64,000 nt of DNA from Tretioscincus oriximinensis (lineage: Eukaryota > Chordata > Lepidosauria > Squamata > Gymnophthalmidae): positions 206,738 through 270,737 of the forward strand of contig JAJVDF010001197.1 in NCBI GenBank assembly GCA_022410635.1, given 5' to 3'. The position numbers and the translations under genes were made by a program. The notes under the pieces were generated by a model. That model saw only the letters and a program-made list of their open reading frames with translations, did not search any database and had not been told where the DNA came from. Positions 33,741-46,035 of this stretch are shown piece by piece; within the stretch, counting starts at the first letter, position 1; every line of letters starts with the position of its first letter.

Positions 33741-34781
33741 AATTTCTGGGCTTCAAGGTAAACAAAAAGGTATTCCTTTTGCTTTTTGAATGCCTGGTTT
33801 GTTTAGGATTTTTTGGAAATGCATATTTCCTTAAAGGGGTGATTGAAAAACACCCTGTTTGCACCCCAAGATGTTGTGATGTGGCTTCATTTTGATTGAA
33901 ATGGGCATTTGCAGTGGCTTAAATGATTCCTTCAAACTTCTAGTTCCCTTCAGAGAAGTCAAGTGTAACATACAGATTACCTTGCAAAAGTGTAACTTGA
34001 GTTTGAGTAAATACAAATTTTGAAGCGATAACCTCTTTTCTTCAAAGTATTTTCGCTGCAGTAGATTATGAAATAATTTATCAAGACCATAAAGCATTGC
34101 TACCTACCTTGCTATCAGCATGAAAACTTTACCTTTTCCTGGCAAGTGTCAGAGCTCTGTTGACTACAAAATGAAAATGGTGGCTGATTTAGACATCAAA
34201 GTTTCTGACAAAGCTTGTTCCTTTCTCTGTATATGCAGGTTGTTTATATGTCTCTGAACCTTTTTGCTTTGAAATAATGTTCCTGGGGTACATTTCTGAA
34301 TATATAAGCTTTATTTAGTAAAAGTTTCTGCCAGCTCTTTTATTTACGATTTCTTCTTTTTCATGTAGGCACTTAAATTCCCTTGTTCATTTATTCTCAT
34401 TTGCACTATCATATTCATAAACCTCAGGAGTATTTTAGACTTGGATTATCTAGAGTCTTGTACACTATGTAAAGTGGCCTAAATAATTATTTGGCAAACC
34501 TTTCTAGTCTTTCTAATCATGTAATTTGCTCTTCTTGGCTGGCTTATAGGCCAGAATTCACTTATCATTAAGTATCTCTTTGGATTACATGGTACAGATT
34601 TGTTTAAAGAGTCTATTCTAGAGGGATATATATCTCAGAGGAACACAAGGAATGGACTGTCCACTGCCAGAAGAAATGGATTTAATTTATTATTGATCAA
34701 AATGTAGTTTGCAAAAGCAAGTGGTACCACATCCATTTGTGAACCCTCTCTTCTGACTCGTTCTCTTCTCAATCCACTCTA
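33741..34781. other. No recognisable feature
   Basis: About 1 kb with no supported gene or repeat. Confidence 0.4.
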
Positions 34782-35035
34782 CTAGGAAGCCTCCTCTTTC
34801 TTCTTCTTCTTCTTCCACCAAGAATGTCCTCCCATCTGCTCATCATTCTTCACTACCGAAATTGGTGAAATTATCAGGAAGTGTTCTCCAGAAGATCTTA
34901 GCATGTAGGGTCTGTATGGGAGGAAAAATCCCTTTAGATACTTGGAGCCCAAGCCACTTAGGACCTTATAAATCAATGTTAATACCTTGAATTGGGCTTG
35001 GTAGAAAGTGGGCAGCCAATGCAGTTTATTTAGTC
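34782..35035 (-). mobile_element. L2 3' end, minus strand, diverged
   Basis: Reverse reading gives GLGSKYLKGFFLPYRPYMLR, the L2 C-terminal block, and AGCCAATGCAGTTTATTTAG aligns with the antisense L2 start of that block at 29390-29410. A TTCTTCTTC run marks the left edge. Short and 5'-truncated. Confidence 0.75.
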
Positions 35036-35734
35036 AGCCTATATTATACTGTCAATCAACTTCAACTAATAAGATTCCTAACAAACTTTTACTACCCAGT
35101 TGTTCCTGAATTACTGGCCAGAATTGATTTCTCTCACCAAAGTCCCTCTGTTCTGTATTTTTAAAGAGCAAAATTGAACACAGTTCTTCAACTTCAATCA
35201 TGTAGAAAAAAAATTGATTTTCCTCATTCCAAACTGTGTATAGCACTAATGCCAATAAAACTTTAATAAAGGAAGGCAAATCTACTGACCTCCTTCCTTT
35301 CCAGTCATGCAAAACTCAACAGAAAACAAATTCTAATAAGCAAAATCATATATATATGATAGACACACCATGGATTCAAAACAAAAAATGTGGAGTAATA
35401 GATAACTAATGCTGTTCCTTTGTTTTAGTTTCCTTCAAAAGGGGGCAAAGGTTAAAAAAAATGTCTCAATGGGATTATGAACAAATCCTGTGTAATTTAA
35501 TTTTTTTTTGTTAGCATTTCTAAAATTATAATAGACCTCAAAGGTCTTTGGACTGTTTCCCTGAATCAAATGAAAAATAGAGCTGCTAAAAAATAAGACT
35601 TCCATGCTACCATTTTCACATGGGTTGGAAACTCATAGTCACTGAACAAACTAGAAACTACATGTCTCCAACACTTCTCCACTCCTGAACCAGAAAGTTC
35701 TTGTTATCTGTACTAACTCAGAGCCGAACGATAC
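35036..35734. other. No recognisable feature
   Basis: About 0.7 kb of AT-rich sequence with nothing supported. Confidence 0.4.
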
Positions 35735-36045
35735 CTATGAGGCACGAATGGCGCAGTCACTAAGGAGATGGTCTTTCATCTGGGAAATCAGGTTTCAATG
35801 CCCTGTGTCGGATGTGGGGAGGGGTGAGCTCCTTCCACTAGCCTGCAGCTCTAGCCAACTCAGCTATCCAAAAGAGATGTAAATTCATAATCTTCATTTT
35901 AGTTAGGTAAATGAGTACCATCATTAACCTGTTGGGGAAGATAGAATAAGAAGTAAGCCTTCAGGCAAAAATGAACCCTGTAAACCACTCTGGAAAAGAG
36001 CAGGGTATAAAGCGTAATTATTNTTCTTCTACCAGGTCTACTGGT
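35735..36045 (+). mobile_element. tRNA-derived SINE (family A), plus strand
   Basis: The head GGCACGAATGGCGCAGTCAC (A box), CAGGTTTCAATGCCC (B box), AGCTCTAGCCAACTCAGCTA body and GGGTATAAAGCGTAATTATT/TTCTTC tail follow the order of the 5152 copy. About 50 extra bases (35872-35930) interrupt the body. Confidence 0.85.
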
Positions 36046-36292
36046 AGAAGATAAGCCAGGTCTACTGATTCTGAACATAGGAAAGCATGGGAGCAAACAG
36101 CACATGGTAATGTTCCAAAGCATGCATGTTGGCCAACAGATTTAGTGGTCCTAAAATTGAGATGATAGAAAATGGGTTGCACTGCTAATATTGTTCCCAC
36201 TAGTTCTGAACACAGAAGGTTAGCTTTATACTATATCTCTTTTTGTTCTGGGCTTGGGTACTGGTTTGCCAGCAGTCATGATTAAACATGAT

Positions 36293-36415
36293 TATGTATT
36301 TACTTATGAATTTATGCCCCCGCCCTTCACCATAGGTCCCAGGGTTGGTAACAAAGGACTAAAGCAGCACAAAAAACATATCAGTAAAAAGTTTAAAATA
36401 TCTACCGATAGACCC
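36293..36415 (-). mobile_element. L2-type 3' tail, minus strand
   Basis: TTATGCCCCCGCCCTTCACC, AGGTCCCAGGGTTGGTAACA and ATCAGTAAAAAGTTTAAAAT are the antisense L2 3' UTR seen intact at 28980-29060. Confidence 0.6.
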
Positions 36416-36504
36416 TTTTTGTTATAGATAACTATTTTGACTGTTTTTGCAGCCAAAGTTTGAAGCTGACCTGAGTAAACACCTTACCTATTTCTTCCAT
36501 TTTC

Positions 36505-36970
36505 AAAGTCACTGTAATAAGGTGAATAGAGAAAAAATAATTATCACACAACACTAGGACCGGGGGGCATTCCTTGACATTAACAGGCAAAAAAGTGAGG
36601 ACAGACAAAGGAAAGTATTTCTTTACCCAGAGGATCATCGTTCTATGAAATTTACTTCTGGAAGAGGTGATGTTAGCTAGCAGTCTGAATAGCTTTAAGA
36701 TAGGATTAGACTAGCTCATGGACATCAAGGGTATAACAGCTATTAGGATGGATATTTTGGTACCTTTGAGATGAAACAACAGGCAGTATTTATGAAATAC
36801 CATTTGCAGGGTGTCAAGAACAGGTGAAGATTTTGTGTTCTTCTCTTTCAGTCTGCCCAGGTGCAGTTGGTGGGCTACTGGTTGAGACAGAATGCTGGAC
36901 TAGACATACTCTGGTCCCATTCAATAGATGTCCTCTTCTGTTCTTCTGTTCTTATCTTAAGCCTAGATTC
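36505..36970 (+). mobile_element. CR1 3' end, plus strand
   Basis: ATCACACAACACTAGGACCG, GTGAGGACAGACAAAGGAAA, CAGGTGCAGTTGGTGGGCTA and AATGCTGGACTAGACATACT match the CR1 3' region at 42050-42430. It finishes in TTCTTCTGTTCTTAT. 5'-truncated. Confidence 0.85.
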
Positions 36971-37724
36971 CTGCATATTAAAATTTGGAAGCATATCCAC
37001 CAGTAGAAATCTGCTTCAATAAAGCTTTCTCTTGCATAATGTAGTTAGAATCGTATGTGTTATGAAGAAAACTTTTCCCTCCACTTGGCCTCAGTTTGAA
37101 TACATTTTTCATTTCTCTTGTCAGATATATACACTTACACNCACCCACCCAGCCACATCAAAATTGGCAGCCTATTATTTACAATTGGTATGGGTATGTT
37201 TGTCAGCATTCTTGGTATAGCTTGAGAAATTCAAACTTGACAAATGTGCCTGGCAGGAAGGAGAGAACATTTGGCACAAGGATGTAAGATAAAGATGTGA
37301 TCAAAATATTCCTTGGCATCTTGAAAGCGTGCTTGGGAATGACAGATTTATTTACATCCATGGGAATTATTGCATTCAATATGGTTCCTGGCAGAAGGTG
37401 AACATTTAGTCAGTGAAGCTATGCAATCCTGGCTGTTATAGATGCCATCCTCAAGGCACACCAAACCCGGGGCAGATGCCTATGAAAATCATCTTGTGAC
37501 ATATAAACAGATGTATATTCATAAAACTCAAAGCAAAACAAAATAAAAGTGTGCAGGGAAACCTTTGAACAATATGGCTGAACAACTGTGAAACAGTTTG
37601 TAAGGAAGTAGACCTTAGTTCTTTACAAGCTTGTAACAAAGTGTGGATAGATGCTCATCAGTTATGACAATATCTAAGATTCATTACCAGCAGCAGAGAT
37701 TTGGGATATTTTTACATTTTGCCT
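36971..37724. other. No recognisable feature
   Basis: About 0.75 kb without a supported feature. Confidence 0.4.
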
Positions 37725-38010
37725 TGAGGATGCCTTAAGCAATCAGAATGGGCCAATGGTATATCACAGATTAAATATGAGCAAACATGTTCCTGGGATA
37801 TATTAAGGGAGAGAGTAGAATCTACTTCACGCAAAGTAATGATTACTCTCTACCTTGATCAGATGACATCTGGGGTATTGTGTTCAATTCTGGTTACCCC
37901 AATTTAAAAAGGACATTGAAAAATTAGAGCAACTTCAAAGGAAGGTTACAAAGATGACGAGTGGTGTGAAAACTATGTTGTATGTGAAATGGTGAGAGGA
38001 TCTAGGGATA
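37725..38010 (+). mobile_element. CR1 internal scrap, plus strand
   Basis: GGTATATCACAGATTAAATA, TCTGGGGTATTGTGTTCAAT, AATTTAAAAAGGACATTGAA and AACTTCAAAGGAAGGTTACA align with the C-terminal CR1 region, whose antisense is at 63900-64000 (GAGAGTTACAAGG, AAGGACATTGAG). Confidence 0.75.
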
Positions 38011-38039
38011 TTTAGGCTGCAGGCATACATGTGTGTTGT

Positions 38040-38195
38040 ACCATGGGGATGGTGGAGAAGATAGAATGTAAGCTTCTGGGTGAAAAATAAGCTTGTAAGC
38101 TGCTTTGAATTCCTTTGGGTGGGAAAAACGAGGTCTAAAAACCCAGTTCTTCTCCTCCTCCTCCTCCTCCTCTTTTTCTTTTTCTTTTTCTTTTT

Positions 38196-38236
<41 letters not shown>
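38040..38236 (+). mobile_element. SINE family A tail plus compound microsatellite
   Basis: GGAGAAGATAGAATGTAAGC, TTGAATTCCTTTGGGTGGGA and AAAAACCCAGTTCTTCTCCT match the 3' half of the family A SINEs; the head is missing. The tail has grown into (CTC)n, (TTTTTC)n and (TAC)n blocks from about 38151 to 38236. Confidence 0.75.
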
Positions 38237-38744
38237 GCTATTAAGTTAAATGAGATATTGTAAAAACAAATTGTAGCATAAGAGTTAGGGTCAGGTGGGA
38301 TTTTCATCACAGTCATGTGCTGTAGGCATATACTGAAGCTGCTAATGAAAAAAGTCTCCTTGTCAAAACGATGTGAGGGCATTCTTATCAATGACAAAAA
38401 TGTGAGAATGTGCTGTCAAAGTAGATGTGCTCACTTATTCCTAGATTCAGTGAAAACATCCAGAACATGCATGGGACAACCCTTGTGAATATACTCTGTT
38501 CACCAGGTCATAAAACATTCTTGCATTTAGAAATTTATCATTCCATTAAGCTGGTTTGTTAGTTTACGTTTGTAGTTCCAAGAAATTTTTTTGATGTCCT
38601 TATTTTTTGGAAGAAACACAGACACATTCTGTACCAACAGTATCAATGGAAGGAAATAACTGGTAACAACTCTAGGAAGCATCTCATTTGGTTCAGCTTT
38701 ACATTGGTGGGATAGATTTCCTCACTAGCATTACAAGTCCTGAG
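38237..38744. other. No recognisable feature
   Basis: About 0.5 kb, nothing supported. Confidence 0.4.
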
Positions 38745-38880
38745 AAGCATCTGAAGAAGTAGGCTTGTCTCTGAAAACTCANGCCACCTACCTTTCTTTT
38801 GTCAATCTCTAAAGTGCTACACGACCTCCTTCATAGATTTTCCGGGCCCAGACTAACATGGCTATTTCTTTGAAATACTG
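38745..38880. repeat. Half of the long-hairpin repeat family (see 39885)
   Basis: GCATCTGAAGAAGTAGGCTT, AATCTCTAAAGTGCTACACG and CCAGACTAACATGGCTATTT parallel the loop and right arm of the 39885-40067 hairpin (GCATCTGAAGAAGTAGACAT, TAGTCTCAAAGTGCTGC). The left arm is missing. Confidence 0.65.
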
Positions 38881-39559
38881 TAACTGAACAGAAAATCAGA
38901 CTTGGGAAATATATGTATGTTATACCTGCACTCTCCTTTCTTGTTTAAAAAACCTGAAGCTGACTTGGATAAAACCTTTATAACCTTTTCGTTTTCCCTT
39001 TAGAAGCACATACTTTTAATTCTCTGAAGATAAATGAATAAATAAATTGCTTGATTGCAGCCGACTTCAAAGAATAACCTGACAAAATAATTGCCTTGAA
39101 AACAAATTAACAGCCTCTCAGAATATTTAGATAGAATTTCTTTTAGCAAATTCATTTTAATTTAGTATAAAAGAGATCTGTTCCTATCTTCTTTCTTGTA
39201 CTTTCAGGTATTTAGTGAATCACTTTGGAGATTATAAACTAAGTTTAAGAGTCTTTTAACACTCTAAATAGGAGAAAGAGGGGGTGGTGCTACCATGTTA
39301 GTAAATGGGATGTCTGCCCTTTGGATGGATCCAGAAGAATAGGTTTCGAAACTGGTATGAGTGCCTGCCTCTCTCAACATCAACTCATACTTTCTACTGC
39401 CTATGTTTACTCAAATCTTCTGAAGATCATCATCAGACTAAAACTGGAAGGTTGCCTGCAACACTAAATCCAGTTTAGCTGGATTGACTGGAATGGGTCA
39501 GGAAGCCAGTTAAACAGCAGAGGGTCCAAGACAGCAGCTGTTCTTTTAATTTTGAGAAA
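38881..39559. other. No recognisable feature
   Basis: About 0.7 kb with no supported gene or repeat. Confidence 0.4.
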
Positions 39560-39730
39560 GGCCCTTTCTGGACTGGGCCTTATCCTGCATTATGTCTCAG
39601 AATTAAAATCTACCAGTCACATACTAATGCAGGCTACTGAAAGAATCCTTCATTAATCTGCACCAGTATGTGGATGGTAGATCATTATTCTGAGATATAA
39701 CCCAGAATAAGGGCTAGTACAGAAAGAGCC
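39560..39730. mobile_element. Palindromic MITE of family X, 171 bp
   Basis: The left end GGCCCTTTCTGGACTGGGCC then TTATCCTG pairs with the right end CAGAATAAGGGCTAGTACAG then AAAGAGCC at most positions. Pairing continues inward (TCTCAGAAT/ATTCTGAGA, ATCTACCAGTCACATACT/AGTATGTGGATGGTAGAT). It has no coding capacity. The half-sites recur at 8106, 9118 and 54392, so this is a dispersed family of inverted-repeat elements. Confidence 0.75.
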
Positions 39731-39884
39731 ATACTTGTTGTTTGTGTTTTACCCACATTTCTGAAGCATTACTGAAACTGCTGCTTCTTATGTCTACCCA
39801 CATCAAAACTTGTAGGGTAGAGAATCTACTTCTCTCACCAAAGGTATACTATCTATTTTATGGGTGTCAATTTCAGAGAAATAT

Positions 39885-40067
39885 CCGTGTTAGTCTAGTA
39901 GAAAGTCCAGCAAAGGAGCTAGCAGCACTTTGAGACTAACTTGAGAAAAGTGGGTGGCATAAGCTTTCATAGACGCATCTGAAGAAGTAGACATGTCTAC
40001 TACAAAAGCTTATGCCACCCACTTTTCTCAAGTTAGTCTCAAAGTGCTGCTTGCTCCTTTGCTGGAT
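39885..40067. mobile_element. Long-hairpin repeat, about 60-bp arms
   Basis: The arm CAGCAAAGGAGCTAGCAGCA to CATAAGCTTTCATAG (39908-39972) is reverse-complemented nearly perfectly by ACAAAAGCTTATGCCACCCA to TTGCTCCTTTGCTGG (40002-40065), with a roughly 30-base loop containing GCATCTGAAGAAGTAGACAT. The outer left edge ATATCCGTGTTAGTCTAGTA is unpaired. A half copy is at 38745. Probably a non-autonomous DNA transposon; the mobilising enzyme is unknown to me. Confidence 0.8.
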
Positions 40068-41282
40068 ATTTTATGGGTGTAATTGAAGGAGTGTTTCAGT
40101 TTCATGCAAATCTGAATAATATCTCCAGAAAGCAACTAGAACATTTATTACAGTAAATATTTGATTATTGTTTCTTGGCCTAAAATAGATGGAACAGGGT
40201 TGCTGTTGGTGAAACATTCATCCTACTGCCCAACACTTTCTTGTCTGATCAGGCTGTCTCAGATATGGTGCTGGAGGCCTCCAACAAAGTGGTTCTGGGA
40301 CACCACTTGTAGGTCAGCTCAGGATTTCAAAGATTTTATGACAACTTAGGAGCTTTTTCCATTTCTCATTCGCCAGTGCACATTTTGCAAGGCGTATACT
40401 TAACCTGGTCTTTACAACAGAATGTTGATACTCCATTGTGCAGTTTGAATCCTCCCCCCTAAACAATTGGGCTGTTGACTCAAATGTGGACTTTTTAAAC
40501 TCCTTAGGACCCTGTATTAGATATGATGTGTTTGAACAAGCCTTTCGCTTGAACCTGCAGGTTGATCAGTTCATGCACAAACATTTTGAATGTCTGATTG
40601 ATCTGCAAATGCTCTTGTTGGGGCTCTGATCTTACTTTGGAATTGTAAATCAATAGAGCTATTGACACAACCACCTTCAGGAGTCCTCTGAAATCCTGCA
40701 GGCTCCTTGATGTAAAAGAGATCTGCTGCACATAATAAAGCAGAAAGGTCGATAGCTACAATGAAGTGACATAAATCCCAAAAGGAATCTGATTGAACAC
40801 ATGTATGAGCACACCAACATGTGGCAGCCTCTATTGAATCCTCAGATGGTCATTCAACAGAACTATTCCAGTGCCATTCTCATCTATCCCCCAAAAGAGA
40901 TCAATATATCTAGTCATCAAATATTCACTGTAATCGATTTGCTAGTTTCTTTCTGAACAAAGTCATTCAGATTTGCATGAAATTAAACTCTATAAACCAG
41001 AAATAGTTTAGCAAAGGTGACTGAAGCACAATATATTGAATCAGTTTCAATATCCTTGCTTTAATTTAGAATATCAAAATATAATGGCTTAAGTCATTCA
41101 TATCTGGATGCAACCTTAGATCTGTGCAAAAATTGTGAATTTGACAGGAAATAGACTTTGTTGTCACATTATACTTGAAGGGTGAGAATTATGTACACAC
41201 TGTAATTCCCACTGTATGATTTCAGAGGTCTAGGATTTAACCTCCAAACTTTCCTAACAAACTCATCATTATTTGTCCTCTA
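40068..41282. other. No recognisable feature
   Basis: About 1.2 kb without a supported gene or repeat. Confidence 0.4.
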
Positions 41283-42462
41283 GTCATGGATTAAAAAGAT
41301 GCCCTTTTGTAGTTGGCATGAAGAAAGACAAGTAATAAATGGACAGTTCTCTGAGTGGAAAGAGGTAAGAAGTGGGGTACCCCAGGGATCTGTACTGGGA
41401 CCCTTGCTTTTCAATATATTTATAAACGATCTGGATGCTGAGGTAAATAGTGAAGTAGCCAAGTTTGCTGACAACACTATACTGTTCAGAGTAGTGAAAA
41501 CTGAAACTAACTGTAAGGCACTCCAGAGTGATCCATTGAAATTAGGTGAGTGGCCATAAACGTGGCAAATGCACTTCAATTTAAGCAAGTGCAAAGTCAT
41601 GAACATTGGGGCAAAGAACCCCAACTACTCCTACCGCCTGATGGGAACTAAGCTTTCTGCAACTGAGCAAGAAAAGAATCTTGGGGTGTTGGTGGACAAA
41701 TCAGTGATGTCAACCCAATGTGCAGCAGCAAAAAAGGCAAATTCCATGTTGGGGATAATTAGGAAAGGAATTGAAAACAAGTCAGCAAATGTTGTTTTGC
41801 CTCTTTATAAATCTGTGGTGAGACCACATTTTGAATGCTGTGTTCAGTTCTGGTCACCACATCTCAAGAGGGATATTGTGGAACTACAGAAGGTGCAACA
41901 AGAATGATCAAGGGTCTGGATCCTTATGAAGTCAGGGTGAAATGTCTGGACCTCTTCAGCCTCGAAAGGCAACGTTTGAGAGGTGATCTGATTGAAATGT
42001 ACAAAATCATGCATGGGATGGATAGGATGAATAGAGAAAAATGTTTTCTTTATCACACAACACTAGGACCAGAGGGCACTCCTTAAAACTGATGTGTAGA
42101 AAAGTGAGAACAGACAAAGGAAAGTATTTTTTCGTCCAGAGGGCCTGTGGAATTTACTTCCTGAAGTGGTAGTGGTAGCTAACAGCTTGGATAGTTTCAA
42201 GACAGGACTAGACATGTTTATGGACACCAAGTGTATAAATGGGTACTAGGATGGATGTCTGGATGTTGCCTCCGGGATGGAGCAGCAGGCAGGACTCCTG
42301 AAATACCATTTGCTGGGCGTCATGAACAGGTGCATATTTTGCTTTCCTCTGTTCAGACTGCCCAGGTACATCTGGTGGGCCTCTGTGTGATACAGAATGC
42401 TAGACTAGATGGACTCTAGCCCAAACCAGTAAGGGTTGTTTTATGTTCTTATGTTCTTAAAG
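41283..42462 (+). mobile_element. CR1 3' third, plus strand (RT palm to 3' end)
   Basis: The plus-strand frame gives EVRSGVPQGSVLGPLLFNIF (motif B) and AKFADNTILFR (motif C with Asn for the second Asp). After a stop at about 41557 the frame continues with FNLSKCKVMNIGAKN, EKNLGVLVDKSV, KANSMLGIIRKGIENKS and VRPHFECCVQFWSPHLKRDI. A frame change near 41905 precedes DLFSLERQRLRGDLIEMYKI. The 3' UTR carries CAGGTACATCTGGTGGGCCT and ends in TTCTTATGTTCTTA repeats, the CR1 terminal signature. The element is 5'-truncated inside the RT. The lost catalytic Asp, stop and frameshift make it dead. Confidence 0.93.
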
Positions 42463-42554
42463 ACTTGTTACAAATATAGTAGTCCTGTATTCACCTATCT
42501 TTGGGGATATCCTTTGAGTTGCAGTGTCTTTGCAGCTCTTTCCTTATTTTTTGA

Positions 42555-42690
42555 CAGCTGCCAACATTTTCATTTTATTTGTATACTGCCTTTCCAAAAA
42601 ATTAATTTGCCCAAGGTGGCTTACAGCAAAGTTTTGTAATAAGTATAAGTACATTGCAAAATCACATGTTACACAAGATAATATATTGCA
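42555..42690 (-). mobile_element. L2/CR1-like 3' UTR scrap, minus strand
   Basis: TTTTATTTGTATACTGCCTT, CCCAAGGTGGCTTACAGCAA and TTGCAAAATCACATG have the antisense form of an L2-type 3' UTR (compare CTGGGCGGCTCACAACG at 6560). Low divergence support. Confidence 0.45.
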
Positions 42691-44820
42691 AAGAAACACA
42701 AAATCTTTAAATGGATAGAATTTAGGTCACATAGCAGACCTGAGAAAAGCAACCTATTTCTCCTCCAAGGTATCAGTGCCCAGGCAGGTAAGAAGATATG
42801 GTGATCCAGGCTGACCCCACTAAACCAACCTCAGGAGAAAAGGCAGTAGCAGAAATTTCAACACTTGAAACCACAAACAGCTGTATAATAACATATTCTT
42901 GAAATTTTATAATCCAAAGTATTCAGCTTGTGTTTGGCTACAGCCCTGGCTAACTGTTAGAGTAACAGGTACTTGTGACTGCATACTTCCAANAAAAATA
43001 AGGTTTCTGGGTCCCAAGGAAGTTCAGTATCAGTTTTTTGTTGTGATTAGCAATGAACTGACTTCACATCAGATCTCTGAATCCTAGTTTTCCATTACAG
43101 TTTGGCTTTTATCCATAATGAAAATTTAGTTTCAACATTTGGTTTGTTCACTATAGTCAGNTTTTTAAACTTTATTACCAAATCCTCCTTCCTTTCCTGC
43201 CTCAAACTTCTATTTTGAGTTTTAGACTCTAGTCTTGGTATACACTTCAGTCTTTGCCTTTAGTCCAGTTTTTGTCTTCCAGTTCACCTATCTAGTTTCT
43301 ACATACTGTTCCCAGTTCTTCTGCTTGCCACCGTCTTCTTGGTCTGCTCTGCAGCTGGACTTTGCACAATCCAAATCTTATGGATTTTTGAATCTGACCC
43401 ATTCTGAACAAATTTTCTAACGTTCAATTTATTTTTCAATGCTATAATATTTCCAATAAAAATGTAAAATATAAAACAAATGCAATTCTAAGCAACAATG
43501 AATCATCAGTTAACTGATCCATCATTGATCAGCAACTTTGATTCACAAGAACAAGCCTTTGTAGAGAAAGGGACTGCATGTAGAGATACAACTAATTATT
43601 CTTTGAATTTGTGGCTAAAATCACCCAGGATTCTCAAAGGAAAGGAATATAAATACTAACATTGTAATTAATCCTGTGCGNTGTGATTTGACATTTCTAG
43701 ATTCCCTCTGAAATTATGTTTCTAGAAAGATACTGAGATTTAATGATTGCTTGACAGTTATAACACCTGCCTAAAAATAAGACCAAGTATGGGATATTGC
43801 CATAGACATTTTATCCTATTAGAACCCGCTGCTGCTAGTTTGCTGATGATACTCTAGAGTCTATATGGGATCATGTCAGTTGTGCTAGATAAACAGTCTA
43901 ATTAAGTGTTTAACATATCACTTGTAATTATTTCCAATTAGCTCTAATGAAATGAGGATTGCACAAACAAGTAATATGATCTGGTGATAAGGTCTATTTA
44001 ATTAATGCAAGCAACATGCCCAGGGCTAATTGATTCATACTTCAATGATAGAGTGTTTCCCATTTTTAAAAACACCTGGGGCTTGTTCACATGTCACATA
44101 GATCCCATTCTCTATGCTATCACTTTCTTTGTGACTTCTCATTTGTTACACTGTGTTGCACTGCTTCAGGAATATGGTTTGTTCTAAGACTTTGTTCTTA
44201 TGACAAACCAGATCTGCCATCTTTTCAGTTAAAGGAACAAAAGTACCATGAATGCATTGTTGATATACTGTAGCTTCAAATACAACATTTACCATTTCAG
44301 GGAAGAGTACTAAGAAAAGTGGTTTTAGGAATGTGGATTTCAAACTTAGGATAAAAATGCACTTGGCTTTCTTCAGTTCCAGAAAGGGATCTAAGAGAAC
44401 AGCTGTCCACATGCAGTCCAGACTAAAATAGGCTACAATATAGTAGGGACTGCGATAGATCAGCAGGCTCCTTAGACCCCTTTCTGGAACAGAATGTCTG
44501 CATTTTGAGCCTTAAATAGCAATTGTCAAAAATAAACTGTAACGAAGAAAGAAACAAGATATCTGGGGGAAGTGGCAAAGTATCAAAGAAGAGACCAGAG
44601 AGAAAATCATTTCCCCCAGTGGCCCTGCTAGTGCCACTGAAAATTAGACATGAAAGTTCATTAGCTCACATAGAATCATGTGTGTGTGGTCAGAACATGC
44701 CAAATTCACTTTATCTTCTTTAATCCTTCCATATATTTTGTCTTACAGTTGTTTGCCCTACATTTATCTGTCTTGTGCATGAAAAGAATGTAACTATTCC
44801 ATTTAAAAAGTCAGAGTTAT
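42691..44820. other. No recognisable feature
   Basis: About 2.1 kb of AT-rich sequence with no gene or family I can support. Confidence 0.35.
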
Positions 44821-45520
44821 AATATTGTAGAAATGAACCAGATCCTGGTTCTCTCCTCCACATCTCCTTTTAGGAGACAGTTATGCCAGCTGGGACTGTG
44901 GGCTAGGGAGATCACAGGCTGGCTGGAGGGGGTCTGCTATAAAGAGAGTGGCCGAAAAGCAGAAAGTTTAGCAGCCTGAGGCAAAATAATCACTCTGACA
45001 AAGGAACTCTGGTGAAGTCTGGTTTACTCCAGGAAAAAAAAGGCAGAAAGTGAACCAAGCATTCTGGTGGCAAGCTCTTTTAAAACCTCCATTCCAGGTG
45101 GAGTTACAAGTGGTCAGCTGATACAAAAATCTCCCAGGCTGCTTCTTGCTTCTGTAAACATCCTGTGCTTGGCTCTGCGTGAACTTCCGGCGTCCTTCAG
45201 AGTTTATTTCCTGGCTGGCTGGAAGAAGAAGGCTGGTTGTCCTTTTCCCCATGTATATTTAGAAATCCACATTCCTAAAGTCTCTTTGGCATGCCCTCAG
45301 GGCTTGAGAAGCAAAGGATTAGTTACCATGCAGAGAAACTGATTGGGGCAAGNCTTTGGCCAGGTTACCATGGAGACAAAGTGGTTAAACAGGAAAAGAT
45401 AAGCAGGCTGTTTCGGGCTTGTAATGCTATTGTGTAGCGCATTTGCCCAAAATAGGATTTTGTCTAAAGCAGAGAAAATATTCAGGCATGTATAAATGCA
45501 ACATAATATCACAACTTTTA
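44821..45520. other. Unassigned GC-richer block, LTR-like in texture
   Basis: This block is richer in G/C than its surroundings, with CTATAAAGAGAG (TATA-like, about 44937), AAAACC-type polypurine runs and no coding frame with a recognisable domain. The texture resembles an LTR, but TG/CA ends and a target duplication are not found. An 18-base segment near 45262 (GAAATCCACATTCCTAAA) is inverted at about 44323. Confidence 0.25.
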
Positions 45521-45569
45521 TGAACTGTTCAGTTTTTTTGAAACTATTTTAAAACTGAAACAAGAAAAA

Positions 45570-46035
45570 CACATGTGAAAAGGATCTGAGGGTATTGGTA
45601 CATCACAGACTGAACATGAATCAGTGTGTGTGAAGCAGCTCCCAAAAAGGCAAATACAATCCTGGAGTGTATTAAAGAGGTCAGACCACACTTAGCGTAC
45701 TATGTTCAATTCTGGACATCTCAATTTAAAAAGGACAGCATAAACTAGAGCAAGAACAAAGGAGAGTTACAAGGTTGGCGAGTAGTCTAGAAACCATATC
45801 CAATGAGGAATGGTAAAAGGATTTAGGGATTGATTAGTCTGCAAAAGAGAAGACTGAGAGGAGACCTGATAACTGCCTACAAATATTTGAAGGGCTGTCA
45901 GAGGGATCAACATTGGCACATGGAAGGACTAGAAACAATGGAATGAAACTGAAAGGAAGTAAATAAAGATTAGATATCAGAAAAATCCTTCTGACAACAG
46001 GCAACCAGTAGAATAGATTGCCATGGAAAGTGCTG
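45570..46035 (+). mobile_element. CR1 fragment, plus strand
   Basis: GAAAAGGATCTGAGGGTATT, GAGGTCAGACCACACTTAGC, GTTCAATTCTGGACATCTCA and AGACTGAGAGGAGACCTGAT AACTGCC (in two parts) align with the C-terminal ORF2 region that runs antisense at 63900-64000. Many indels. Confidence 0.8.

Noticed and set aside
44323..45280. 18-base inverted match as a large palindromic structure
   Set aside because: Single short match about 0.9 kb apart with no extension; may be chance or a shared repeat scrap.
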